DNA of 15,237 bases from Paracoccaceae bacterium. Lineage in GTDB: Bacteria > Pseudomonadota > Alphaproteobacteria > Rhodobacterales > Rhodobacteraceae. The stretch lies in the NCBI GenBank assembly GCA_011523445.1, contig WTGT01000238.1, positions 1 through 15,237 on the forward strand, given 5' to 3'. Both the position numbers and the translations under genes were made by a program. How positions within the stretch are numbered: the stretch's first letter is position 1; each line of letters opens with the position of its first letter. The notes below the pieces were generated by a model. That model was given only the letters and a program-made list of their open reading frames with translations. It ran no database searches and had not been told where the DNA came from. Below are positions 7,078 to 14,510 of the stretch, piece by piece.

Positions 7078-7402
7078 TTCTGAGCCCTCCAAGAATTAAA
7101 ACCTGAGGGTAAATTTCCGATGGTGAAAAATAATTCAAGAAGCCTCCAGAAAGGGAAATGACACAAAAATGGGAGGCAAAAATACCAACCGAAATAGTTG
7201 AAGGATTTTGGGGATGTCCTATTTGAAGGCCCCTTAGAATCCCAAGGCAAAAATCACAAACTGGAAAGTGGCATCCGATTTATCCACAAGAAAATTTTTC
7301 TCAACCAGAAAAAAGTCTGCAACTTACACCAAACTGTGCATGTTCGGCATTAGGGCATCATAACCTGTTCCGACGTGAATCCATTTTGTCAAAGGAAAAA
7401 AC
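7078..7402. other. Divergent intergenic region between GcrA-like/primase and icmD operons
   Basis: A non-coding stretch of 325 bases, AT-rich towards icmD. It must hold promoters for both directions, but I see no convincing -35/-10 pair. It contains a perfect DnaA box (7280-7288), an AT-rich palindrome (7289-7301), two GANTC sites (7237-7241 and 7377-7381), which is near chance level for this length, and the icmD ribosome site AAAGGA (7391-7396). The GcrA-like gene's GGAGGG is at 7085-7090. Confidence 0.6.
7280..7288 (+). promoter_or_regulatory. Perfect DnaA box
   Basis: TTATCCACA, the high-affinity consensus for DnaA, followed directly by a 6-1-6 palindrome AGAAAA-T-TTTTCT (7289-7301). It is the only perfect copy I found in the window. 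A single box can regulate transcription, and one box alone does not make an origin. Confidence 0.5.
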
Positions 7403-7774
7403 ATGCATCTATTACCAGTAATTTTTTTAGTATCGATTTATCCGTTCTGGGTGAATCCGGTGGTAGCCCAGGTCAACAATATTGGTGACATGGCCTCGGA
7501 GTTACAAAGTCAGGTAGGTGATATCGCTGACCTGATCGGTGCGGCTGCCTTCCTGTTGGGGATTGGCATTGCTCTTCTGGGTCTCCTTAAATTCAGACAG
7601 CACGCAATCAATCCCAATGATCCCTCAGCCCGATTATCAACCGCATTTACACTGGTATTTGTAGGTGCGGCCATGGTTGCCATACCCACCACTCTGGGTG
7701 TTGGCATCGGATCCCTGTTTGGTAACGGCACCTCCAATGTTTCAGTTGACGGTTCCCTGAGGACCATCAATTAG
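7403..7774 (+). CDS. icmD: IcmD/DotP-like small membrane protein of a type IVB secretion system
   Basis: A 123-residue protein with AAAGGA 6 bases before its ATG. Residues 1-22 form a signal peptide (hydrophobic run, likely cleavage after VVA). Two membrane segments follow: LIGAAAFLLGIGIALLGLL at about 44-62 and about 81-106 (AFTLVFVGAAMVAIP, then TLGVGIGSLFG). The loop KFRQHAINPNDPSARL between them matches the IcmD/DotP pattern KFKxHKxNPTQ... and the family also has the IP...LFG end. IcmD is a small inner-membrane part of the Dot/Icm (I-type) apparatus; IncI plasmids have a counterpart. It heads the operon and is followed by icmJ and icmB as in Legionella. A VirB2-like pilin is the alternative, but context and loop favour IcmD. 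Confidence 0.7.
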   Translation: MHLLPVIFLVSIYPFWVNPVVAQVNNIGDMASELQSQVGDIADLIGAAAFLLGIGIALLGLLKFRQHAINPNDPSARLSTAFTLVFVGAAMVAIPTTLGVGIGSLFGNGTSNVSVDGSLRTIN

Positions 7775-7779
7775 CAGCA

Positions 7780-8559
7780 ATGGCAGGCTTGTTGAAGGAA
7801 ATGCTTCAAATCAGTCCAGATGAGGCCTCATTCGGTTCAAGGTTTCATGCTCAATTGAATTACGACTCTGTTGCTGACATCAGGGAAGCATTCAATCGGG
7901 ATGACTGGACCTGTCAAACATGCAAGGTTAGAATTCCTGGTTATATGGAAATAGATCATCAGATACACAAACCATTTTGCCATGCTCATGAATTAACCAC
8001 GATTTGTCAATTCTGTCATAATTTGAAGCATCCGGTCTGGGCCTCCTTGAGAGGACGGTTGAGGCTTATCTGGTTGCCAAAAATACCTCAGGAAATGGTT
8101 ACCAGAATGGCTTGGGCGGTATATTTTTCTTCATTTCACGAAAACATTCCCCTTTATAACGAAGCAACGGAAAATATCCTTGCAGTAGTTGGTCGGAGAG
8201 AAGCGATACTCGCGGAGCTTTTGGGGAGTTCTGATCCCGAAGGATTATTCGAATCCCTCTATATTGCTCGTCGTTTCGCTGATGCCGGCAGATTTGTGGA
8301 GAAAATCAGGAAGATTGACGAATTTCTCCGCATTTGGCCAAGGGCAGCAAATGGTGCTTCCGATCATGCAGCAAGGATATCGGCTTCATTAAGCTATTGG
8401 TCCGAGGGTAAATTTATTGACCTGACCGAAAAATCCAAAATAGAATTTTGGAAGGATGTGGAACATCCTGACGAATATCTGGAAGAACTGATAGGTGCAA
8501 GTCAGGTAATCCCTGACAAAGTTCTGGAAATCGGGAGGTCAGTGAATGACCGGGAATAA
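7780..8559 (+). CDS. icmJ: IcmJ/DotN-like protein with HNH-type zinc site
   Basis: A 259-residue protein starting 5 bases after the icmD stop, with no clear Shine-Dalgarno, so it may rely on reinitiation. Residues 42-84 hold a zinc module: DWTCQTCKV (Cys45, Cys48), EIDHQIH (58-63) and TICQFCHNL (Cys76, Cys79). It is followed by RLRLIWLPKIPQ (93-104). IcmJ/DotN has an HNH-like fold with a structural four-cysteine zinc, a CQYCG-type start and the IxLPEIPQ-like strand; it joins the DotL/DotM coupling complex that recruits substrates. It lacks nuclease function in Legionella. This copy is longer than the Legionella protein (about 208), with an extra helical C-terminal part from about residue 165. 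An HNH endonuclease is the alternative, but the IcmD and IcmB neighbours make IcmJ the better reading. Confidence 0.72.
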   Translation: MAGLLKEMLQISPDEASFGSRFHAQLNYDSVADIREAFNRDDWTCQTCKVRIPGYMEIDHQIHKPFCHAHELTTICQFCHNLKHPVWASLRGRLRLIWLPKIPQEMVTRMAWAVYFSSFHENIPLYNEATENILAVVGRREAILAELLGSSDPEGLFESLYIARRFADAGRFVEKIRKIDEFLRIWPRAANGASDHAARISASLSYWSEGKFIDLTEKSKIEFWKDVEHPDEYLEELIGASQVIPDKVLEIGRSVNDRE

Positions 8560-10009
8560 TTCCAATCCGGCAATTATTCCCGATCCAGGAATATTATACA
8601 GAATCCATGATGGTTCCATGATTGCTTTGCGGGACAGATGGTTCAAGGAATTTAATCCGCAGTCAGAGGAGTTGAAACTCCCGACCGGCATTTGGTTCAC
8701 TTGTGGTTTGGAATCAGGAAACCCGTTGTTTAAACCAACTATTGACCACCTTCTGCCGGCAGATGGCTGGTTTGGAATTACGATAGGGGAGATTGCTTCT
8801 GAATGGGGATTGAATCCCATCAGGAAAATACATCACTTACAATTGATTTGCTGGATTCTCAAACGGATTTTGTGCCTGTCGTTTCTGACGATTAATGCCA
8901 TTTCCCAAAAGCGAATTGACAAGGAATTTCTGCAGGATGATATTCAATTTATCTTGATGAGTTCAAGCCTCTACAAGGTAATAAACCTACACCAGCAGGG
9001 ATTGGAAAAACAAGGAAAAAAACTGCATCGTATGGTTTTACCAGCAAAAGTTGATCCGGTTCTGTTTGGACCGATTGCCGTCAAGTCTTCAATTGAAAGA
9101 TGCTCTGATCAACCCATAACATGCGCTAGGTTTCCCAGGTTTGCATATGTATCGGATTTGGCACGCATACCCTTGCCATGTGAAGGCAGGTGGAAGAAAA
9201 TCCAGTTTGCTGAACCGGACAGGAATTTGACCCCGGACTATATATCGAACCTTTCCAAAATAGATCTACCGATTTTATGTTATGGAAAATTCATACCAAA
9301 GACCCAAGGCATCTATCCCTGGAATTTGACTTGGTACAAGGTAAAGGACAGGCAAGTTGCATATACCTTCAAGGAAGTAGAATTTCTGATGGAATATGGG
9401 TCATTTAGAATTGAATCGTTTTTTGCAGGGCCAGGATGGGATAAATCAACATCGGCCAATTCGCACCTGGTACGCTCACTTGATGAACTGGCAAGGATTT
9501 GTGGTGGTACGAAGTTTGCCAAAATGTCATGGTCTGCGGGCATTGTTGCCCAGTCGCTTTTCCATGGCTCTGTTGTTTACCCCTGTATGCAGCAGCCCTC
9601 GTCCTGTAAATTTTCTTGGTTGGCTGCCGAGGACCGCATCAGAATGATTCCGTTAATAAAACTACTAATCCAGAAAGGTGCTTCCATCCTTTCGGCCTGT
9701 GGTGGTGAGGTCAGGTTTCAACTGCCCTTGGAAAGCACGGAAATGAAGGAGATTGCAAGTGAATTTTCAGCACTAGGAGTTACCCTTTCAGTTTGCCAAA
9801 AAGGCAATGGTGGGGAACAACAATGGGATTACCGAAATGGGGTTGGCAAATTCATGGGTTCTTCGGGCAGGCAAAACTTGCAATACCTTATTCATAACCG
9901 ATTGGGAAAATGGCTCTGGAGGTATGATTCCCTGATAGGATTGCCTCCCGAGGAAAAAGAGGCGCGGTTCAATGCTCTCTGTACTGATCTGGACAATCAT
10001 CATGCTTAG
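8546..10009 (+). CDS. Unrecognised 487-residue protein inside the type IVB secretion operon
   Basis: The start at 8546 overlaps the icmJ stop by 14 bases and has GGGAGG (8533-8538) 7 bases upstream, so translation is probably coupled to icmJ. I do not recognise the family. It has no signal peptide. One hydrophobic stretch at about 98-118 (LQLICWILKRILCLSFLTI) includes Lys and Arg and may be a buried or membrane-touching helix. The rest is mixed alpha/beta, rich in Trp and Gly, with a conserved-looking C-terminal part: ILSACGGEVRFQLPL (about 386-400), GVTLSVCQKGNGGEQQWDY and GKWLWRYDSL (about 452). There is no Walker motif. Its place between icmJ and icmB suggests a cytoplasmic or inner-membrane partner of the coupling complex or the IcmB ATPase. 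This is inference from position only. Confidence 0.8.
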   Translation: MTGNNSNPAIIPDPGILYRIHDGSMIALRDRWFKEFNPQSEELKLPTGIWFTCGLESGNPLFKPTIDHLLPADGWFGITIGEIASEWGLNPIRKIHHLQLICWILKRILCLSFLTINAISQKRIDKEFLQDDIQFILMSSSLYKVINLHQQGLEKQGKKLHRMVLPAKVDPVLFGPIAVKSSIERCSDQPITCARFPRFAYVSDLARIPLPCEGRWKKIQFAEPDRNLTPDYISNLSKIDLPILCYGKFIPKTQGIYPWNLTWYKVKDRQVAYTFKEVEFLMEYGSFRIESFFAGPGWDKSTSANSHLVRSLDELARICGGTKFAKMSWSAGIVAQSLFHGSVVYPCMQQPSSCKFSWLAAEDRIRMIPLIKLLIQKGASILSACGGEVRFQLPLESTEMKEIASEFSALGVTLSVCQKGNGGEQQWDYRNGVGKFMGSSGRQNLQYLIHNRLGKWLWRYDSLIGLPPEEKEARFNALCTDLDNHHA

Positions 10010-10013
10010 TTTC

Positions 10014-12983
10014 ATGGCAGGCTTGACAGATGGGTTGGCCAAGTTGGCAGGTGAAATAGCCAATCCATCGCTCAAGGAAATGATTCCATTAGAAGCCATC
10101 GAGGACAATAGAACACTTTGCCTCAAGGATGGAACTCTCGCTTCGATGATATGGTTGAGATCAAAAAATGATACCGTGGATGAAGGATCTACTATTGATT
10201 GCCTTTCCAGGTTGAGATTTTGCTTCATTCCCTTTTTGAAACACCATCAGCATTCCTTTGAAGTTTCATTCATCAGAAACCCTGGACCTCAAAGGGATAA
10301 ACTGGAGCTAGACAGAAAAATAAAAAGTGAAAAATGCCTGCAGATGGGGTTGGACATAGAGGATCTGCTTGAAGAACAATACTGGTTTCAGGCTGGGGAA
10401 CTTACCGAGGAAATGGTTATTCTGACCCTTTATACATGGAGTCCTATGGTGAAAGGGAGAAAACAATATGGAAGGGAAGAAGGCCAAGGTTCTCAAACAG
10501 TGCAGCATGAGTACGATTCCTATGAAAGGCACATTACGATGGTGGATTGTCTGGCTAGAGATTTAACCACAAAAGGTTATGTGGTAAATCAATTGAATGT
10601 TGATCAGTACCTTTATCATGTCAGGATGGGATTGTATCCACAGCAAATACCCAAGGCAGTAAAGTGGTTTGAACACTCGGAGCGCATTGAAAATCATGTA
10701 ACAAGATATCGTAATTCGCTTGATGACGAGTTATCAGTGGAGGATGTTCACATACTAGATAACAACCTTGTTAAAATTGGGAATCATCTGTTTGGGGGAT
10801 TTGATATAACCCAGTTTCCCGAATTTATCGTTCCATTCAATGAATTGATCCGGTCTGTTGCGGATTCTCATCCCGAAATACCCTTCAGATGTTCGTTCAA
10901 ATTCGATGGAATCAAACCGAATGTCATGAAGGTAAAGGAACAGTATGTAAAATTCTTTGGCTTTACCAATCCATTGAGACACAAAAACATCAGATCAGCA
11001 TTTGAGCAGTTGAAGGAGGATGAAGGAATTGCCGAAGACTTGATTAGACTTCGAATTGGTTTTGCCACATGGCTTGCCAGTACAGAAATCAAGCAGTTCC
11101 GACATAATCTGTCATTTCTGAGAAATTCTACCGAACAATGGGGCAATATCACCACCGACAGGAATAGTGGTGATCCCCTGTCAACGATGTTGTGTACCGT
11201 GCCAGGTTTTGGACCCATCAGTACTGCTCAGGAAGTACTGGTACCTTTGGGGGAGGCATTGAAGATGTTTCCACTGGCAAGGCAGACGAGTCCTTGGACG
11301 AGGGGAGAAATAATGCTTCGTTCCACCGATGGTATGGCCTGGCCCTATAAAAGGGGATCAATGCTCCAGAGCAGTTGGTTGGAAATACTGGTCGGTTCTT
11401 CCGGTTCTGGCAAATCTGTTGCGTTGAACGCCTTGAATCTGGGCAGTGTACTAGACGGTTCTGCCCTTGACTTGGCAAGAGTGGAACTTCCCAAGGTGGC
11501 AATTGTTGACGTTGGTAATTCTTCAGCGGGACTAATCAGGGTATTGCATGAAGCACTGCCTCCCGAAAGAAAAAATGAGGCTGTTCATTTGGAATTCAAA
11601 TTGCTACCGGAATATACAATCAATCCCTTTGATACTCCCCTGGGGTTTCGCAAGCCACTTGGCAGCCACCGGAATTTTCTGATCAATTTCCTATCCATCC
11701 TTGTCAAGGAAACATCATTCGATACCGCCATAGATTTGGCAGGTGTCCTGGGGATATTAATTGAAAAGACCTATGAACGATTTGCAGATTGGGGGTCTCC
11801 CAAGAGATATTATCGCGGGGAAGAGGAGAATATTGATTGTCTTTTGGATCAAACCCGCTTTGACTTTAGTGAGCATACCTCATGGTGGGAAGTAACCGAC
11901 TGGCTTTTTGCACATGGGTGTCCACGGGAAGCCAGCCTTGCCCAAACCAAGGCCGTTCCAATTCTGACGGACCTGATACAAGTTCTTTTTTCTCCCAATT
12001 TTACTGCAAGTACTGGAGGTCAGGATGATAGTAATGATAAGGCAATGGGAGATTTGATTTCCTATCTGCAAATCAGGTTTTCAGAGGCTGTGAGAGATTT
12101 TCCCATCATTGGCAACACCACCAAATTCGATGTAGGTGAGGCAAGGGTGATGAGCATGGATGTTGGTGAAGTGCTTGACAAGATTAAGGGTTTCGATTCG
12201 CAACGAAGTTCTTCCCTGATGTACATGCTGGCACGTCATGTGGCCATAGGTAATTGGGAGGTGGATGAGAAAGAGGTACTTTCAATGGTTGAAAGGGAGG
12301 ATGTTCCGGAAGCATATAAAGGATATCATTTGCAAAGGGCCCAATCGGATCGGGGACAACCCAAGGTCTTGTGTATTGATGAATACCATCGGGCAAGCGG
12401 TGTCAGGGAAATCAACAACCAGTTGATCAGGGATGCACGGGAAGGGAGAAAGCGCAATTACCGGATTACCCTGGCGTCTCAATTCGTGAATGATTTCGAT
12501 GGGGAAATTTTGAACCTTGCCTCGACGATTTTGGTTTTTGGCAATCAATTGCCCAATGAGGTAAGGAACTTGAAGGAGTGGTTTCCATTATCTAGAGATA
12601 CCGAAGAAATCATGACCAGGGAATTGACCGGTCCAACAAAGGATGGTTCTCCATTACTGGGAATATTCCGCACGAAGGAGGGTACCATCATACAAAAATT
12701 GATCCTGAAACTGTGCCCTGGTGAATTGTGGGAGTTTTCGACCACTGCCGAAGATGTGATGTTACGTGAAAATGCCTATAAAGCATTTGGGATTACTGAT
12801 GGAAGAAAAAAATTGAGTCGAAGATTTCCTGCTGGTACAGCAAGGAATAAAATTCTGAACCTGAGCCATTCCACCGAGTGTCCTCAGGGTGAAGGTTGTC
12901 AACAAGATGGGCAATCAAACGTAATAGAAAAAATAATCAAGGAACTCTATACCGTTGATATCATGGGAAAATCGAAAATCTGA
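10014..12983 (+). CDS. icmB: IcmB/DotO-like VirB4-class ATPase of a type IVB secretion system
   Basis: A 989-residue protein, close to Legionella IcmB/DotO (about 1009). The N-terminal part carries CLKDGTLASMIWL (about 42-54), matching the family's L...DGSLLSV strand. Walker A is GSSGSGKS (461-468) and Walker B is VLCIDEYHRA (785-794), followed by RDAREGRKRNYRITLASQF, a typical VirB4/TraU-type motif C region. It powers assembly or transport at the inner membrane. The start at 10014, four bases after the previous stop, is preferred because ATGGCAGGCTTG there repeats the icmJ start and the length fits the family. An in-frame ATG at 9972, with AAAGAGG 9 bases upstream, would add 14 hydrophobic residues and overlap the previous gene; 10002 is another option. 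No frameshift is seen. Confidence 0.87.
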   Translation: MAGLTDGLAKLAGEIANPSLKEMIPLEAIEDNRTLCLKDGTLASMIWLRSKNDTVDEGSTIDCLSRLRFCFIPFLKHHQHSFEVSFIRNPGPQRDKLELDRKIKSEKCLQMGLDIEDLLEEQYWFQAGELTEEMVILTLYTWSPMVKGRKQYGREEGQGSQTVQHEYDSYERHITMVDCLARDLTTKGYVVNQLNVDQYLYHVRMGLYPQQIPKAVKWFEHSERIENHVTRYRNSLDDELSVEDVHILDNNLVKIGNHLFGGFDITQFPEFIVPFNELIRSVADSHPEIPFRCSFKFDGIKPNVMKVKEQYVKFFGFTNPLRHKNIRSAFEQLKEDEGIAEDLIRLRIGFATWLASTEIKQFRHNLSFLRNSTEQWGNITTDRNSGDPLSTMLCTVPGFGPISTAQEVLVPLGEALKMFPLARQTSPWTRGEIMLRSTDGMAWPYKRGSMLQSSWLEILVGSSGSGKSVALNALNLGSVLDGSALDLARVELPKVAIVDVGNSSAGLIRVLHEALPPERKNEAVHLEFKLLPEYTINPFDTPLGFRKPLGSHRNFLINFLSILVKETSFDTAIDLAGVLGILIEKTYERFADWGSPKRYYRGEEENIDCLLDQTRFDFSEHTSWWEVTDWLFAHGCPREASLAQTKAVPILTDLIQVLFSPNFTASTGGQDDSNDKAMGDLISYLQIRFSEAVRDFPIIGNTTKFDVGEARVMSMDVGEVLDKIKGFDSQRSSSLMYMLARHVAIGNWEVDEKEVLSMVEREDVPEAYKGYHLQRAQSDRGQPKVLCIDEYHRASGVREINNQLIRDAREGRKRNYRITLASQFVNDFDGEILNLASTILVFGNQLPNEVRNLKEWFPLSRDTEEIMTRELTGPTKDGSPLLGIFRTKEGTIIQKLILKLCPGELWEFSTTAEDVMLRENAYKAFGITDGRKKLSRRFPAGTARNKILNLSHSTECPQGEGCQQDGQSNVIEKIIKELYTVDIMGKSKI

Positions 12984-13150
12984 CCTTTTTCACATTGTCG
13001 GGGAAACTTGTTACATCACCGTGATTTTATACCAAATATGATTGTAAGAATTGCCAAATTCATGGCAAAGAAAAAAATGAAAAGAGAACCGATCGAATCA
13101 ATTCAATAAGGTTCAAAAAAACATTTTTGGATATCATATTCGTTGAATAG

Positions 13151-13167
13151 GGTATTATGGAAATACC
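13151..13167. repeat. Short inverted repeat downstream of ptsN
   Basis: GGTATT (13151-13156), a 5-base loop, AATACC (13162-13167): a perfect 6-base stem just beyond the ptsN stop. On the minus strand no T-run follows immediately (the nearest is about 30 bases on), so a rho-independent terminator is only a possibility. The rest of 12984-13174 is AT-rich and shows no credible gene. Confidence 0.3.
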
Positions 13168-13174
13168 TGGAAAG

Positions 13175-13621
13175 CTAAGTTAGAATTGACAGTATTTCCT
13201 TTGGTTCGTTAGTTGAACGCAGAAACTGTTGAGTTTCCTCCTCCCTGAGTTTTCTGGCAACCCCACTCAATGATTTCAAATACTCTATGCTGGAATTGTT
13301 GGGGGCAAACATTCCAAACACAAGATCAACCGGCTTGCGATCAATGGAATCAAATTCGATCGGGGATTCAAGCCTGATAAATATTCCCACGATTTGTTCA
13401 TAATCATCAGATCTTGCATGTGGCAATGCTATGCCCTGTCCCATGCCGGTAGAGGATGCCATTTCCCGTGCTTCAAGGGCTGCACAGGAGCTTTCCAGTT
13501 CCAAACCATAAACATTACTGGCAATTTCGGCCACCAAACGAAGCAAATCCTTTTTCGAAGGTGTGTTTTCCTTCGGTATAAATACCACTGCTTCAGGTGA
13601 AAGAAACTCCTTAATTTCCAT
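13175..13621 (-). CDS. ptsN: Nitrogen-PTS EIIA component PtsN
   Basis: A 148-residue EIIA-Ntr protein of normal length. The phosphorylated histidine is His68 in STGMGQGIALPHAR (57-70). FLSPEAVVF near the start and DLVFGMFAPNNSSIEYLK (99-116) also match the family. PtsN receives phosphate through PtsP and NPr and regulates targets such as potassium transport and nitrogen or stress responses instead of importing sugar. In proteobacteria it normally lies after rpoN and hpf; here it follows hpf but rpoN is missing. It is separated from hpf by about 200 bases containing an inverted repeat, so it may have its own promoter. The ribosome site is weak. Confidence 0.95.
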   Translation of the reverse strand: MEIKEFLSPEAVVFIPKENTPSKKDLLRLVAEIASNVYGLELESSCAALEAREMASSTGMGQGIALPHARSDDYEQIVGIFIRLESPIEFDSIDRKPVDLVFGMFAPNNSSIEYLKSLSGVARKLREEETQQFLRSTNEPKEILSILT

Positions 13622-13674
13622 TTACCATCTCGTCACTTTTTCCAACTTTTGAAAAAAATCCCCAAACGTTCAAC

Positions 13675-13694
13675 GCGACATTAAAGTATGTCGC
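13675..13694. promoter_or_regulatory. Inverted repeat between hpf and ptsN, possible operator
   Basis: GCGACAT (13675-13681), a 6-base spacer, ATGTCGC (13688-13694): perfect 7-base arms, GC-richer than the surroundings, 54 bases upstream of the ptsN start. On the minus strand a weak promoter (TTGATC, 16 bases, TACTTT) would place its -10 inside the repeat, which fits a repressor site. As a terminator for hpf it lacks an adjacent T-run. Confidence 0.4.
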
Positions 13695-13825
13695 ACCTAT
13701 TATTGATCAAGCGAAAAATATGTAGCCTTTTGGAAGGGGCCGTGCTTCAGCTCATCCAATTTTTAGTGATACAGGCGTGAAGGATATATTGCAATTCCAT
13801 CCCAATAACAACCACAAATTATTGT

Positions 13826-14122
13826 TTAGTGATGGTCTTTCAATTTTCTCTTGTACCTTCGCAGCTGCTTTTCCATTTTCGCATAGGATTTATTGAATGA
13901 AGCATAAATATCATGCGATTCAGCTCTTGCCAGGGTCGATACGCCAGTGGACAAATGCATATTTACTTCACATTCGTAATTATTTCCATTTCTGGTGAAA
14001 GTAACCTTTGCTTCCGTTGGGCGTTCTGCATATTTGGCTTCTGCATTGTTGATATACTCGTTGACATATTCGGTTAAGGCATCACCAACATCAAGGTGAC
14101 GTCCGCTAATCAATATTTGCAT
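13826..14122 (-). CDS. hpf: Short-form ribosome hibernation promoting factor
   Basis: A 98-residue protein from the ATG at 14122, chosen because AGGA lies 6 bases upstream and because MQILISGRHLDVGDALTEYV is the family start; longer in-frame starts add an unlikely leader. Residues 1-95 cover the single HPF/RaiA S30AE domain: EAKVTFTRNGNNYECEV and a basic end KMEKQLRRYKRKLKDHH. The protein binds the 30S decoding region to silence ribosomes in stationary phase. The C-terminal dimerisation domain of long HPF, which many alphaproteobacteria have, is absent. A promoter candidate lies upstream at 14267-14295. Confidence 0.93.
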   Translation of the reverse strand: MQILISGRHLDVGDALTEYVNEYINNAEAKYAERPTEAKVTFTRNGNNYECEVNMHLSTGVSTLARAESHDIYASFNKSYAKMEKQLRRYKRKLKDHH

Positions 14123-14266
14123 AATTTTTCCTACTCGAACAAAGAACCAAACAACTCCCCATTCATTCAGGTACAAGTCGGAGAATGAAAGGATTTCCCT
14201 ATCAGGATTACCCCAATCATTAATACCATGGATTTGTACGGAAGTTATTCATATTGATGTTCAATC

Positions 14267-14295
14267 ATTCTAGCGAATTTCAAATCAAATTTAAA
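14267..14295 (-). promoter_or_regulatory. Candidate sigma70 promoter for hpf
   Basis: On the minus strand TTTAAA (14295-14290) and TAGAAT (14272-14267) are separated by exactly 17 bases, about 145 bases upstream of the hpf start. The -10 matches five of six consensus bases; the -35 is weaker. It lies just after the higA stop, which would uncouple hpf from the genes above it. Confidence 0.4.
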
Positions 14296-14301
14296 ATGAT
14301 T

Positions 14302-14508
14302 TTAGATAATTTTGTAACCTTTCCCGAAAAGCTTGCCGAGACGAACAGCTACCTCAGGACTGAACAGCTTTTGTTCTCCCAGAATGGCATGTAAATGCTG
14401 TCGGGAAATACCGAGCAGGCAAGCTATTTCGGCCTTTGATTTCGGTAATACATCTTCACGAAGAAGTGCACCAGGGTGGGTTGGACAGCGATTATGACCC
14501 CGTTTCAT
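14302..14508 (-). CDS. higA: Truncated HigA-like antitoxin
   Basis: A 68-residue XRE-type protein with a strong AGGAGG (14514-14519) 5 bases before the ATG. MKRGHNRCPTHPGALLREDV and the HTH AEIACLLGISRQHLHAILGE, then EVAVRLGKLFG, are typical of HigA, the antitoxin of HigB. Full HigA proteins are about 95-100 residues and continue past LGKLFGNG with a helix of the form WLNLQ..YDLW; here the frame ends KGYKII and stops. I found no such helix in the other two frames just downstream, so this is a truncation. DNA binding may survive. No intact higB is next to it, only a relic. It sits where rpoN is expected, between lptB and hpf. Confidence 0.8.
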   Translation of the reverse strand: MKRGHNRCPTHPGALLREDVLPKSKAEIACLLGISRQHLHAILGEQKLFSPEVAVRLGKLFGKGYKII

Positions 14509-14510
14509 TT

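Noticed and set aside
7078..7402. Replication origin
   Set aside because: Only one perfect DnaA box and no iterons; reported as a DnaA box only.
5457..12983. Complete mobile element with ends
   Set aside because: I found no integrase, tRNA, flanking direct repeats or relaxase within the window.
13038..13109. 23-codon open frame with lysine-rich start
   Set aside because: No ribosome site and very short; lysine richness follows from the A-rich sequence.
13113..13129. A/T hairpin as a terminator for icmB
   Set aside because: Stem made almost entirely of A-T pairs, too weak to call.
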